Shown here piece after piece: positions 49,027-59,810 of a stretch of 64,000 bases of DNA. A model generated the notes under the pieces. That model was not told where the DNA came from and searched no databases. It saw only the letters and a list, made by a program, of their open reading frames with translations. Position 1 is the first letter of the stretch, and each line of letters starts with the position of its first letter. The stretch spans positions 248,001-312,000 of the forward strand of contig WSUB01000008.1 in the NCBI GenBank assembly GCA_019633425.1, read 5' to 3'. The translations under genes and the position numbers were made by a program. Source of the DNA: Tulasnella sp. 424. Taxonomy: Eukaryota > Basidiomycota > Agaricomycetes > Cantharellales > Tulasnellaceae.

Positions 49027-52000
49027 ATGCCTACCAGCACTAATCATAACACATGGAACCTGGACCAACCGTTACTAGAAAATGAAACGCTTCATCAACG
49101 ACAGCGAGCAAGAAAGGTTGTGCGGATTCTGGAGTTTATGGGTCAATGCAACATGGATGTCGCGACATTTCTCGCCGCCCTCGTCGGGATCGACAATCCG
49201 GCCTGTTTCAGACTTCCCAAGTGTTCCAAGGCGCGCGGATCGTTCTATCGTCATGACCTATTTCTCGAGATTATCCGATACTGGCTCCGTCATCCCAATA
49301 ATTACGCTGGCCCGAAGGGCATCCTCCGCCCATTAATGATCAACGACGTGACCAGACTCATGGAGACCGAGCTCAACAAGTTTGGGAAGCGAATGGCAAA
49401 GGCAACCCCTGACCATTTGACTCTCACTTCGTTTGATTTCAATCATGAGCTGGAATGGGTCAAGGAGAATATGAAGGTCGTTTGGGGGGTACTTCACCGA
49501 GTCGCGACCACAAAGAGAGCCGAAAAGGAGAATACCAAGAAAGACCCTGAAATGGTACGTATATTGTGAATGATACCGATGTTGTAAGATGTGAACTTAG
49601 CTCAATTGGCAACCTCCCAGTTCCTCTTAATCGCAATAGGGCAACTGGCATACTCTCGGTCGAACCAAAATAACAAACTCGCCCAGCTCTTTGCAATCTT
49701 CTTCCAAGGAATTGGAATGCCTTCTCGCGCATTCGAAATCCTTCACCAAGTTCGTATATGCATGTCCCAGTCGTGGGCGGACAACGCCCTCGCAACCCTC
49801 TCTGAGGAGCGGATGCAGGAGATGGCCACCGACCTCAAGACATTTGCTTCATTTCTCAGCGGCGACAATATAAACATTGCACACCGAGTCTTCTCGCAAA
49901 GAGTATACAACCGGAACCTCTTCGAAAGCGGGACAGCTGCCACCGCCTTTATCACATCCCAACCACCTCTGCCCGCGGCCATCGCCGAAGAACACATCAG
50001 AAAGGCTCGGAAGCATCGTACCATTACCATTGACGACTTCATAAATAGCGGTGCCGCGGAGAGGCTCCGAGCATTTGAAATCCATCACATTGTTTCCATT
50101 CTTCTCGACTCTTATTGGTTCCGTCACTATAAGCTCCGCGATGACGACGCCCTTCAACCTCCAGCGCCTGTCCGATTAGCGCCTCGAGGTCCGGGAAATA
50201 AAATGAAGAAATACGTACTTAGAACTATGAAGATAGACCAGTCTTCATACGAGGGGAATTGCGATTAGTTCGAGGACGCCTTGAAACAAATGGGGTTCGC
50301 AACGAGTTTGGAGACGAAGGAGTTGGCGAGCTCCAAAGTTGTGACTGTGATTGGAGATGAACTCACTCACAAATGCTTTCGCGGGCTAAAGCGCTTCAGG
50401 GCCGGTGACCGAAACGGGTTCGAGCGGTTCGACTTTCTGAATGAAAGCATCGGGTGGTTTCATGTCCTCATGACATTGGCGCAGTCGATGTGGCAAGTGC
50501 ATTCGGGATCCAAACTCGGGACTGGACTCGCTCGAAATGTCCTGCTCCTGCAGCGTATTCACTTTAAAGGTGGAGCTCAAGACAAACCGCAGAAGCCAAC
50601 TCACCGGGCAACGGCACGGGGAAAGACCAAAGACGGGCAACCGTCGGATGCACAGCCAAACAACACTGCCGATATCGACCCAGAGATTCAGGAGAATCTC
50701 TCAAATGCAGGAGCACCCATGATGTCTGGGAAGAAGGCAGCGCAGCTAAGCTATCACGACCTCGATGAGCTGATCACCCAAGTCCTGAAAGCCCATGTCT
50801 TGAATGCGTGGCTTAGGGCCTCGAGGTGCGACAAGTTAGAAGACCTAAAGAACTGGGAGCCATCGCCGACCAAGCTTGTGGAGTTAGGGACGAAGATTTT
50901 GGATGAATTCGGTTCGTCAAAAGCTTTGCAGCAGACCGACCCTTCAGCAGTGGTGTCGAAGTCAAGGGCAAGAAGACCAAAACCAAAGCCGACAGAAGGT
51001 AGTTCCAATGAGTCGATGGCGGCAGAAGGAGAAAATGATGACTCAATGGCTGTCGATGAGGGGCTGGGACCCGGAACGCAGCCGGAGCCCGCAGCAGGCT
51101 CGAAGGATAAATCACTGTCGGAGACTGCCAAAACCCACCAAGGCACAATCTTTGAGAACGGCGTGCGCTTTACTCGAGATGCACTGTATTACTACTCTTT
51201 GAGACTTGCCATTCGAGAAGGTGATGTTGGAAGGATGGAAGATCTGATTCGGCCTCTCGCGGTCATGTTCAAAGGGGCCGGACACCCGAAGTATGCGATA
51301 TTGATGGCGGAAGTGCTCCAGAAGCTTAAAAATGAGTATCCTGCGGAATTAAGGTAACTTTCATTGAATGTTCCTGGTAGTGGTGTCTCGGCCTGAATTT
51401 CGTCGATTTAACAGGGATTTTGTCACGGATTACTGTTGGGTTGTAAGCCGAACTGGAAGAGGTGGCACATTCCATCCAGTCGATCAAGCACAGGAACATG
51501 TTAATTTGCACCTCAAGGTATTTCACGTGCGATTTGGGAGTCGGGTCATCCGACCAGCGCGTTACAGGGCTGACACGATTCACCAGGTCGTCCATGCAGC
51601 CAAAGGGTCAAACAGTTCATGGGACTACCTGTCTAAAATGTCGCCTGCAATACCCACCTATCAAAGTTTAGCTGCAACCATGGGCAGGGGATTCCCCTCT
51701 TCCCAAACCGGAACCTCTCATACCTCCCCTGACGACACCCTTGATATCCGGCTCCTTGTTGAACAGCTCCAACAAGACCGTGTCACAGACAAGGAGCATT
51801 CAAATGGATCGCATAGCGAGGCTGATCCAACAAAAGGTCTACGAAAGGTGACTCCGTCTGTTGATGTCTTTGGTGAAGGGTGGTCGGCTCTATCCACGGG
51901 AAAATTTCTGAGTGATTGGAAGAACCGGAGAAAATCAATAAAATCCAAATCAGATATATGGGATGAAGTAGAAACCACTTCCGGAGGAATCGAGGGCCGC

Positions 52001-52300
52001 TCTACACGTGGAAGCGAAGTCCCTCCTGGGGAGCCAGAGACCCAACCAGAGACAGACATCACGCCCATGATGGCAGTACCTCCGGACAATGACGAGGACA
52101 ATGACAGTAACGGGAGAATTTATTTTCAAGAGGATCTGGATGGCTACGAGTTACAAGATTGGGATTTAGGCGAGATGCCTGAGGTTATGGAGCACCTTGC
52201 TCAAGTTCCCCTTCCTGGGACGGAGTTTGATGGCGACCTCGACCACGACCACGACCCCGCCCTCGCCCTCGCCCGCGACCTCGAGCTGTTCCATGTGTAG
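49027..52300 (+). CDS. DUF6589 protein, presumed transposase, with one in-frame TAG
   Basis: Member of a family (DUF6589) that I know from many copies in Agaricomycetes. Its role is not established; I infer transposase because it is one of only two genes in a bounded DNA transposon. Exons: 49027-49554, 49621-51353 and 51415-52300, phase-consistent, 1,048 residues if the TAG is read through. Family landmarks are NMDVATFLAALVG near the start, TMKIDQSSYEGN, VIGDELTHKCFRGLKRFRA and GWFHVLMTLAQSMW. Later come GDVGRMEDLIRPLAVMFKG and DFVTDYCWVVSRTGR with HPVDQAQEHVN. The Asp in GDELT (about residue 422) is a candidate catalytic acid. TAG at 50266-50268 falls at about residue 392, between EGNCD and FEDALKQMG. 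The last 116 bases overlap the helicase gene on the other strand. Without read-through the main conserved part is lost. Confidence 0.85.
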
Positions 52301-55086
52301 CGTTAGTAGTGGAGTCATCGGTAGCAATGTTAGAGGCCTTTCGTTTTCTTGTTGTCGGAGGGCGCGAGCTTGGCATAAACATCGGGGTCTCGAGGCGTGC
52401 CAGCTGCAGAGCGGAGGCTGGTCCCGGAGTGCCCGGATTATACTGTGAAGATGATGATGCGAAAGGCTGGAGCTCTGCAAAGGGGTAAGGAAGACCCGCG
52501 CTAGGTAAAAAGGCAGTCCCGCCGGACGTTGTGGGGTAATTCGACGGTCCCGGAGTGCTAGCGGACTGGACCTGCATCAGTTCGGGTGGAGCGGTATTCT
52601 CTTGACCTGCTATTGAAGAGGTAGAAGGAGTTGAGGCTCGATCAAATGCTAGCCACGCCGGAATCTGAAGCCTCCGCTCGACCAATGGTTGGCGGGAACG
52701 GGCAGCGGAAGATCCTGGTGGTGGGAGGGTCAGTGACTGAGAGGGAGTACCATATGGCGAGAAATGGCAAGAATATGGCACTTGATGAGGCAGCTGCCCA
52801 GAGCCGGAGTTGGCTTGTGTCGGTTCTGGTGACTCCCGGATGTTCGGTACTACGTCAGTTTCGCCGAAGTGGTTAGAGTCCTGTTCTGCCTGTGGCCGTC
52901 GTCGCGCTTCGACGTCCCCAATGGTGGCAAGTACGTCGTTCCCGTAGCTATGGAGCCTCGACCAACAGGGTTTCAGTACCTTCTCTAGGTCAGGTATTGC
53001 CTTCAGATTTCTTCGAGACGCGACTTGTTTCAGGTGGCTGTCGGACATGAGGGCTATCGGTGGTAAGTCTCCTAGACCCTTATCCGCCCTCCATAACGTC
53101 AGTCTGAGATTGGCGAGAGCTTCTTGACATTCACGCAGCTCGGAGCCTCGCCGTTTGGGGTACGGACTTTTCTTCTTAGAGACTAAAGTCACTTCCTCGT
53201 CTTCGCTCTTGATTTCAATATCTGGATCAGTGTCCGAGTTACTTGACGTCTCACTCTCGATATTGCACTCATAGGAGTCTCTCAAGTCTGGAGGGAATGA
53301 GCCCGGGTCGCAACGGTCACAACAAATAAAAGAGGTTTCTTGAGAAGATCTTGTCAGCTTTCAGTCAAAAGGCGGAAAGGTTGGGTGCACCTAGCCTCTC
53401 TGGACCTCCATATATCACGTCCGTTGTGTGTCTTCGGCATCCGCTCGAGCGTATGATAGTGAGAAGGTCAGGAGATACTCGCTTCATGTTCGAGCGGCCT
53501 TTTGATCTTCGCTCAGCTTCGGCTTCCCCATCATAGAGTTCAACAGCTGGAGGGCCTCCGTCTTCCTGAGATGCCTCGTTCTCCTCGTTATCCTCAGGTT
53601 CGTCCGGGTCCTCGACCACCGCCTCATCCTCCGATACCTCCGTATCGAAGACAGACCGTTCGATGATTAGAGTTGCAAAAGACTGCAGTGTCCCGTCTCG
53701 TCCGGCTCGTCCAGCTCGCTGCAGCCATGTAGACAAATTGTCCGGACACCCCCAATTCCCGACATGCTTCACACCCGGAAAGCTCAGTCCCTGTGTGGAA
53801 AGCTGTTAGGCTTAGAGCCAAAGGCGATGAGAAGGATGAAAAGACTTGCCATGGCAGTTATATCAGTTGAAAAAAGTCCTCTTATCTTCCCTTCCGAGCT
53901 CATAAAGTCGCGAATGACGCTCTCCTTCGTTGATTGACCACGCAACGAAAAACAATAGTCCACTTGTTCATGCATTGATGCAAGCAAGAGGGCGCAAGCT
54001 TTCTGGTAGCAGGTAATAACTTGTTCACGAGTCTGAGAGAATAGGATGAACTTGTCCAAAACGGTGTCAGGCGGCGGATCTGCCGGTATGAAGAGGAGCA
54101 AGTCCGGAGACGGATTGTCATGTGTGCCCATCATCCGTACAACCCGATGAGCGATATTTGGGCGATCACAAGCTAGGTTAATGAAGAGGGACTTTGTTTC
54201 GGTAAGAGATAGGCTTCGTGTTACTTCTTCCCGGACAGCTGGCTTGAGAGTCGCTGACAACGCTAGGAGAGGTGTGTTACGGTCAAAGTAAGCACGGATC
54301 GACGATATTTTGGCATAGTCGCGCCGAAAGTTCTTCCCCCATAGATGAACACAGTGGACTTCATCAACAACCATATACTGGAGAAGAGAGCGGTACTTCG
54401 TCGAAATAAGGATATCTCCGAAACCTTTGTTCCGTAAGACCATTTCGGGAGACGTGATAATGACTCGGAAGCGATCAGCCTTAATTTCCTGTGAGCAAGA
54501 AGTTCTTTATTCAGTCCCATATCAAAATCTACTGGACACTTAGCACGTGCTTTAAAAAGGGTGGCCGTTGCAGTGGTCCCGTTGATTACAGCCGTCTGGA
54601 GCCCCATCTCATTGAAATCTGCGGCCTTGAAGGGTGAAATGAAATCATTAAGATAGCTATCAAATAGTATATCATACAAGTTTCACCTGAGCCGCTTGCA
54701 ATGCGTTCAGCGGCGATAAAATCAAAACAAAGCCTCGGTCCTTGACCAGCATCGGAAGGATGATGGGGAGTGTTTTGCCCGCGCTGGTTGGAGCGGTAAC
54801 TAGGCAATCATAACCATTCAGAATTGCTGATGTTGCGGCCGCTTGCCAGTCGTAAGGTGTCTTCTGAAGTTTTGCTTGCGCGGCTGCAGTGACCTCTTCG
54901 ACTCGCTCGCGGTGTTCGGCGGTTTCAAGATATTCAACCGCTCCCTGGACGTTCAATTCTGTGAGGGAAGTGCGGAAAATGGTATCGAGAACTTACATCG
55001 ACGATCATGCGCGGCTTGGCAACCTCCGAAGGGAACGTAGCCACAGAAGGGGCACCAGGGCGTACGAGATCCGGCTCGGTCGGCAT
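52185..55086 (-). CDS. RecQ-like SF2 DNA helicase of the transposon
   Basis: ATP-dependent DNA helicase, apparently intact: six exons (55086-54997, 54944-54687, 54625-54533, 54488-53850, 53790-53391, 53338-52185) keep phase to give 877 residues. Motif I is APTSAGKT (81-88), Ia SPLNALQAAQ, II VVDEVHCVHLWG (DEVH at 189-192), III ALSATL, IV ILFSQTREQ, V STDITAMGLSFPGVKHVGNWG and VI QRAGRAGRDG (384-393). A RecQ zinc site follows, GCRRHTTDVIYGG then CCDRCDP across an intron, then a divergent helical region (ELRECQEALANLRLTLWR) in the place of RQC/HRDC. The tail is disordered and ends in an Arg-Gly repeat. Intron 4 (53791-53849) has a GC donor. In exon 2 the acceptor CCAG before GGAGCGG was chosen because the nearer one meets a stop. 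Related helicases occur near telomeres and in mobile DNA of basidiomycetes. Confidence 0.9.
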
Positions 55087-55155
55087 GGCCCGGTGACGGT
55101 ATTTTATTTCGAGCCGTTTTCAGAGTTATAAAGACGTAGACGATTTCTAGGAAGT

Positions 55156-55362
55156 TTAAATAATACGTAGAAGTGGTCTGGGAGGGGCTGCGGGGGCGGG
55201 AATGGTATGCGGTGAGGGGGGGTTTGGGGTACCGGTCGTTTCCGCTAAGCCACCAAACGAAATCGGTCAGACGTTCCAGACGGAACTTTGTGTCCTCAGC
55301 TTGCCTGATTCCCACGACACAAATAAGTTACCGGAGGGTGAACGTCTGACCCGAGAGACTAG
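55156..55362 (-). repeat. Right terminal inverted repeat (207 bp)
   Basis: Exact inverted copy of 48711-48917. Its inner TATA-like end lies 70 bases upstream of the helicase ATG at 55086, so it probably supplies that gene's promoter as the left copy does for DUF6589. Confidence 0.95.
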
Positions 55363-55369
55363 TTCGAAT
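55363..55369. repeat. Right target-site duplication (TTCGAAT)
   Basis: Direct copy of 48704-48710, immediately outside the right terminal inverted repeat. Confidence 0.9.
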
Positions 55370-55486
55370 CCCCGAGACAGAATAGAGTCGCCGGTAATTG
55401 CAAGTGTTTGCTTCGCTGCCCGAAACAAGCGCCACAACTTAGATCATTGTCTCCCACCGTTCGGCTTCGTCGTTCCCGTCCATTAG
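55370..55486 (+). pseudogene. 3' part of the frame cut by the transposon
   Basis: Thirty-nine codons in phase with 48234-48710 if the element and one target copy are removed: PRDRIESPVIASVCFAARNK and onward to FGFVVPVH, then TAG at 55484-55486. Unrecognised. Confidence 0.45.
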
Positions 55487-55960
55487 AACAAGCTTTTCCC
55501 GCCAAGACACAACCTATACCTTATCTGCTTGGTTTCAAACAGAATGTGTGCTAGTAATATCGCATGGGGTCGATGGACAGTCGTGTCTTCAGCGTGTAAG
55601 TGCTCCCGTTCTTTTAACGACTCTTTGGTATGCCGCTAGTGTCTCTGTCTTGGTCGGCTTGGACCATCTGCACGCCCGAAGTTCTGTTCGGAGACGGTCC
55701 CAAGGGCACGTGTATTCACGCCAGAGACACATCATCATCTGCGATGCGAAAGCAATAATCTCGGGGCAGCGGTCTGCACTGTTACTCAGTTTTCGGCACT
55801 CCTCAGCCGTGATGGTGGGAGGGCACAAGGAACCGAGACCGACCAATGCTGCCCTACTGCCCCTCTTCCTTCTTGTCAACCATGGATCACGAGGAGCAGG
55901 GTACTCGATGCTGATCACTTTTTTCTTTCTTTCCACCCTTTTTTCGCTTTTCAATTCATT
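55487..55960. other. Intergenic
   Basis: 474 bases with no clear gene. Bases 55915-55960 are T/C-rich just before a possible start codon at 55961. Confidence 0.4.
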
Positions 55961-56871
55961 ATGTCGAACGACGCTGAATTATCTCGGCGAATCTCGAACC
56001 TCGAACGAACTGCGGATCATCAATTTCCTTGGTTCGGACAAAAAACCACCCTCGGCCTCGGATTCGGAACCACCTATCCTTAATCGACCTAAATTGCGGC
56101 GGTATCCGGGTTGTTGTAATCTATGCCCGTTCGAACGACACCCGAGAAGTGGTTGGGTTTGGTGAGTGAATATGCAGTGTTACGAACCCACGCGAGAGGA
56201 CTTCGTCCGAGTCTCTCGGAGTTCTGCAACACATGGCTGACTTTCGCGCACTTTCGCTGTTGGGCAATCTCTCGTGCACACGATATCAATGTACGTCTTA
56301 CTGGGGTAATGGGGGATCTTGGTTTAGGCTATCTTCTTATGAAAGGCAAGTCCTCCCGCGCTGTCGTATCATGACCTTCGTCGAAGCCTCTCAGGCCTTT
56401 GACTGTTGGTCTCGGATCGCCTCATGGCTTTCTCAACTAAGCTTAGACTGGGAACTAAATTCGCTCCTTCTTTTCTTAATCTCTTCTCGCGCACGACAGC
56501 AACCACGCCGACCGAGAAGGAATACTACGACGTGCGTCCGAATTCACCCTAACCTCCTTCCCTCGCGATATCCTCCGATTGGCTGACCAACAAAATAACA
56601 TCATTATCTCTTTAATTTTCGAACGTGCAATTCAATTATTGCCATCCAAAAACAGTCACTTTCACCCGACCTCAAGAAGAAAGTTGATGCCTTCCGAGCT
56701 CAGCTCGCAGAAGAGGAGAAACGAAGGGATTTGGTACGTGGCGCTCCTTTGCTCTTTCTGTCTTGCACCTAAGCTCACGCATTTGATGCACCACGTATGT
56801 GTCCTCGACAGGCTGCGCAGCCAGAAGCCGACAAGCCTGTGTGGGCAGAAGGGAGGAAACCTGCTTCGTAA
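55961..56871 (+). CDS. Possible small spliced gene, product unknown
   Basis: Two 3' exons are well supported. 56656-56733 encodes SLSPDLKKKVDAFRAQLAEE and EKRRDL between a clean acceptor and GTACGT donor. 56812-56871 encodes AAQPEADKPVWAEGRKPAS and a TAA. Together they form a charged helix and a polar tail. The proposed start is ATG at 55961 (MSNDAELSRRISNLERTADH), preceded by a T/C-rich 5' UTR-like stretch, but I could not trace the exons between about 56050 and 56655. I do not recognise the family. It converges on the JAC1 gene. Confidence 0.45.
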
Positions 56872-57233
56872 ACGTGAGGCCCAGCGTGGGCCTCGTTCAA
56901 GTCTCGTCCGTCTGTTTGCTTTGCATATCCTCCCTGCCTCGTTATCGATTGTATATCACAACTCGAACGTACACCCGGAGCATCTGGTCTCACGCCCATC
57001 GCATCCACTCTCTTGTCATTATACACTTCTATGCTCTATCGCAGATACAAGTCGCCTCCTCAAGATTCAGCGCTTTACAACAGAATCTAGTGATAAGGCA
57101 GCCGGTGAATTAGACAAAGCCTCAATAGCTTGTCGCAAAGTAGGATGTTACGTCTGACAATGCCCCGTAGAGGGATTGGTGACTTTTTGGCCCGCTCTTG
57201 GTCAACTTGAGGGAAATGTCTCAGTCGACTCGA
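56872..57233. other. Convergent 3' flanks
   Basis: 362 bases between the possible small gene and the JAC1 stop. No gene seen. Confidence 0.4.
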
Positions 57234-58082
57234 TCAGTGCAACAGGTGCAGCTTTTGTTTGATCGCTCTGTCGATCCTATCCCAATAAATAAGGCGTATC
57301 AACTCCTCCTTCGCTTTGTGGTAGTCGGGAAGGTCGAAAGCGTTCTCCAGGTCTGCAATCGTCCCGCTCATTCGAGCTGAGAAGTGCCCATCCCTCGGGT
57401 GGTCAGCTCCGCAACTCCAGATATTCAGCACGAAAAGCAGGGCTCACCGTCATTGCTATGTTTTATATATTCAATTGTCTCCTTTTCAGCCGAAGCGTCG
57501 ATTTCCTCCATTGTCTCCATCACTTCCGACAGGGCGTCGAGATCTTCTAAAAGGGGATCTTCTTCTTGAATGCCCAGCCCTTGGAGCTCTAACAGATACT
57601 GAGCTCGTGGGATGGGCTCTTGGAGAGTCTTGTAAGCGTCGTTTACGCGAGAGGAAAGCCGTTCGGCAAGCAAACGTTCCTTCTATTTGTGGAAAGGCGA
57701 CGCGTCAGTTAGAAGGAAGCGAGGGCCGGAGGCCGATACAGAGACGGCATACCTCTCCTCTAGCCGACCACATATCTGGGTGGCAAACCTGTTGTGCCCT
57801 CAAGAAATTTCTCCTCAAGTCCTTTGGGTCAACTCGGAATGGATTTGGGTTGCTCGGGACGCCCAGGATATCATGACACCGCTCGGAGGGAGAAACGTCC
57901 CCGATGGTCCAGCAGTTCGTGCATGACGGGAGACGAGTTGGTAAAGGTCGACCGCAAGATGGGCATGTTGAGGTCAAGGTCGATGCTGTGGATTGAAGTC
58001 TTCGGGCGGACAGGGCAAATGCAGGAGCCGATGACCTAGTTACTGATTGCGCTCTAATAGTCTGTCGTATTATGGAGAACAT
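57234..58082 (-). CDS. JAC1: Mitochondrial J-protein co-chaperone HSC20/JAC1
   Basis: Type III J-protein that delivers the Fe-S scaffold protein to mitochondrial Hsp70 for cluster transfer. ATG at 58082 opens a typical mitochondrial presequence (MFSIIRQTIRAQSVTRSS, ARRLQST). A zinc-finger-like pair follows (CPSCGRPLP, then CTNCW), as in human HSCB but not in yeast Jac1. The J-domain has CHDILGVPSNPNPFRVDPKD and the HPD motif in AQQVCHPDMWS. The C-terminal helical domain that binds the scaffold has ERLSSRVNDAYKTLQEPIPR, AQYLLELQG, EEDPLLEDLDALSEVMETME and a last exon ending LIYWDRIDRAIKQKLHLLH, TGA at 57234-57236. Three exons; length about 240 residues fits the family. Confidence 0.94.
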
Positions 58083-58756
58083 ACTGCTAAGTTGAGGACG
58101 TCTTGAAGGGATGGTAGGATTAATGAAAATGAAGGTGGTTCAAAAGTAAGCGTCTCAAAGGCGTGTGACTTCGGTGTTTATCGGTTTGACCGGACCTCAT
58201 GAGCTTGCCGATAGACTGTCGTCATGTATCGGCATGATATCAAACTTTCGCCGTTATCTTATCGGATCAACCATATCAGAGCTTGTGACGCCAAGATGTC
58301 AGCACGCCAGTTACAGTTGACATGCCGGACTACAATCTCCAAAGATGGCCTTCACACGCGAGGGCTCCGGGGATGGCACTTGCACCATGATTTTCTCTGC
58401 GGGGTGGGCGGTACGAAGAAGATTAGCGCGCAATGCGATCCTCAAGCTTCAAGGGTGCATTGACTAGCCTGGGAGGCTGATTTGCTTACGAACTGTGTAA
58501 CCCATGCAAACACCTCGAATCGCTTGCTACGAATAAACCGTTCACCTTTTAGGCGAGGGAGGGCCTCGGGGATACTATTCGGACACGACGCGCAGAAGAA
58601 CTACCCTGACAAATAGGCAAGTGATCGGTCGGGGAAGGCGGTGGCGGCAACTGATTTATTGCCGTTCCGTCCGATGAAGCCAGCGCATTTCGTTTGTTCC
58701 TTTCCCCTTACTACTACGCAGTACTCTGCCCTCTTACTGTCTCAATAGCTTTACAA
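58083..58756. promoter_or_regulatory. JAC1 upstream and esterase A upstream region
   Basis: 674 bases between divergent genes. From about 58450 the sequence (GGTGCATTGACTAGCCTGGG and onward) recurs before esterase B near 60605, so this is the left edge of the duplicated block. Bases 58730-58756 recur before all three esterases. Confidence 0.5.
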
Positions 58757-59810
58757 ATGCCCACTAAGGAAGTCGACGCTATTCTCCTTTTTGGAGATTC
58801 TATCACCCAAGGAGCATGGGAGGAAGGAGGCTTCGCTCAACGTTTAGCATGTCAGTCTATTTTGCCCTTGTCGATTTTGACGCCCGCTAACATTGAACTT
58901 CAATCTGGCACCTGTAGACGTTTACGCTCGAAAGCTAGACGTTATTAACAGAGGTCTCTCCGGATACAACTCGGAGTGGGCGTTACCAGTCTTTGAACAA
59001 GTTGGTGCCAGTGCAACGTTAACGCGGTGGGAAAACGTCTCACTAATCAGTGTTGCAAACGCAGGTCGTCCCCAAAAAGGGCGCCATAGGACCCAAGATC
59101 AAGCTTCTAACGATCTGGTTGGGAGCGAATGATGCTTGCCTCTTGCCCAGTCCACAACACGTTAGTCCGGTCAAGCCATCCGCCCTGTTCCTGCCTGACG
59201 CCCGCCATGTTGCCTAGCTTTCCCTAGACCGATTCATCGCCAACCTCAGGCAAATGGTTTCGATGGTCCAGTCTCCAGACTCCGAGTACTACTCTCCCGA
59301 GACGCGTATCATCCTTATTACACCGCCGCCATTCAGCGAAGCTGCTCGCGCCGCGGACCTTGCCGCTCGAGATCCACCGATGGCCCTCGACAGGAAGTCC
59401 GAAGTTACGAAGAAGTTCGCCGACGCGGTGATCGAGCTCGGTAAAGAACTGGACGTACCAGTCGTGGATGTGTACACGCCCATCTGGAAGGCCACCGATA
59501 ATGGAGATCCCAAGAAGCTGGGAAAGTATCTGTACGACGGGCTACACCTGTCTAGAGAAGGCTACGCCGTATGTTTTTCCGTACACCTTGACGCTCGCTA
59601 TCGCTGAAGTAAACCCTTTCTAGGTCATGTACGAGCTCTTGATCCAGACAATAAAAACCAAGTTCCCCGAACTGCATTACGATGCTTTGCCGATGGTTTT
59701 CCCCGGGTACGTGGGTTTTCAAAGTCTCTCGACCTACCAATCATACTAATTGCTTGACCCGTAGCTGGAAAGACTTGGACTGGAGCAACGCCCGAGCATC
59801 CATCTTTTGA
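58757..59810 (+). CDS. IAH1: IAH1-like SGNH esterase, copy A
   Basis: GDSL/SGNH hydrolase related to isoamyl acetate-hydrolysing esterase, which cleaves short acetate esters. Six exons (58757-58850, 58918-59000, 59065-59160, 59218-59568, 59624-59706, 59765-59810) give 250 residues, near the human IAH1 length. Block I LLFGDSITQGAW holds the catalytic Ser. Block II is VINRGLSGYNSEWALP (Gly), block III TIWLGANDACLLP (Asn). Block V YDGLHLSREGY holds Asp and His. The end is PGWKDLDWSNARAS. All catalytic residues are present and this copy has the canonical block I, so it is the best candidate for the ancestral function. No signal peptide, so probably cytosolic. Confidence 0.93.

Larger units (their letters stand above)
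48711..55362. mobile_element. DNA transposon with DUF6589 and RecQ-like helicase genes
   Basis: A 6,652-bp element bounded by identical 207-bp terminal inverted repeats and a 7-bp direct target duplication, which together define it to the base. It encodes two convergent spliced genes filling almost all internal space: a DUF6589 protein (plus strand) and a RecQ-like helicase (minus strand). Pairing of a presumed transposase with an SF2 helicase recalls Academ-type elements, some of which carry a helicase, but reported Academ target duplications are 3-4 bp. hAT and KDZ elements, usually about 8 bp, fit no better. Full repeat identity indicates recent insertion or recent repeat homogenisation. 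The element is complete in structure, yet the DUF6589 frame has one internal TAG. Confidence 0.9.

Noticed and set aside
50281..51357. The middle DUF6589 segment as an independent gene
   Set aside because: It is in the same frame as the upstream exon, separated only by one TAG, and lacks its own ATG context; family motifs run across both parts.
52185..53285. The serine/RG-rich frame as a separate gene
   Set aside because: It joins the helicase exon upstream in phase through an intron at 53339-53390, and the join completes the RecQ zinc-binding cysteines (CRR then CCDRC).
48690..55385. A tRNA gene split by the transposon
   Set aside because: The empty site matches the B box, but stem bases on the two sides of the loop do not pair beyond two positions, no A box is seen upstream and no T-run terminator follows.
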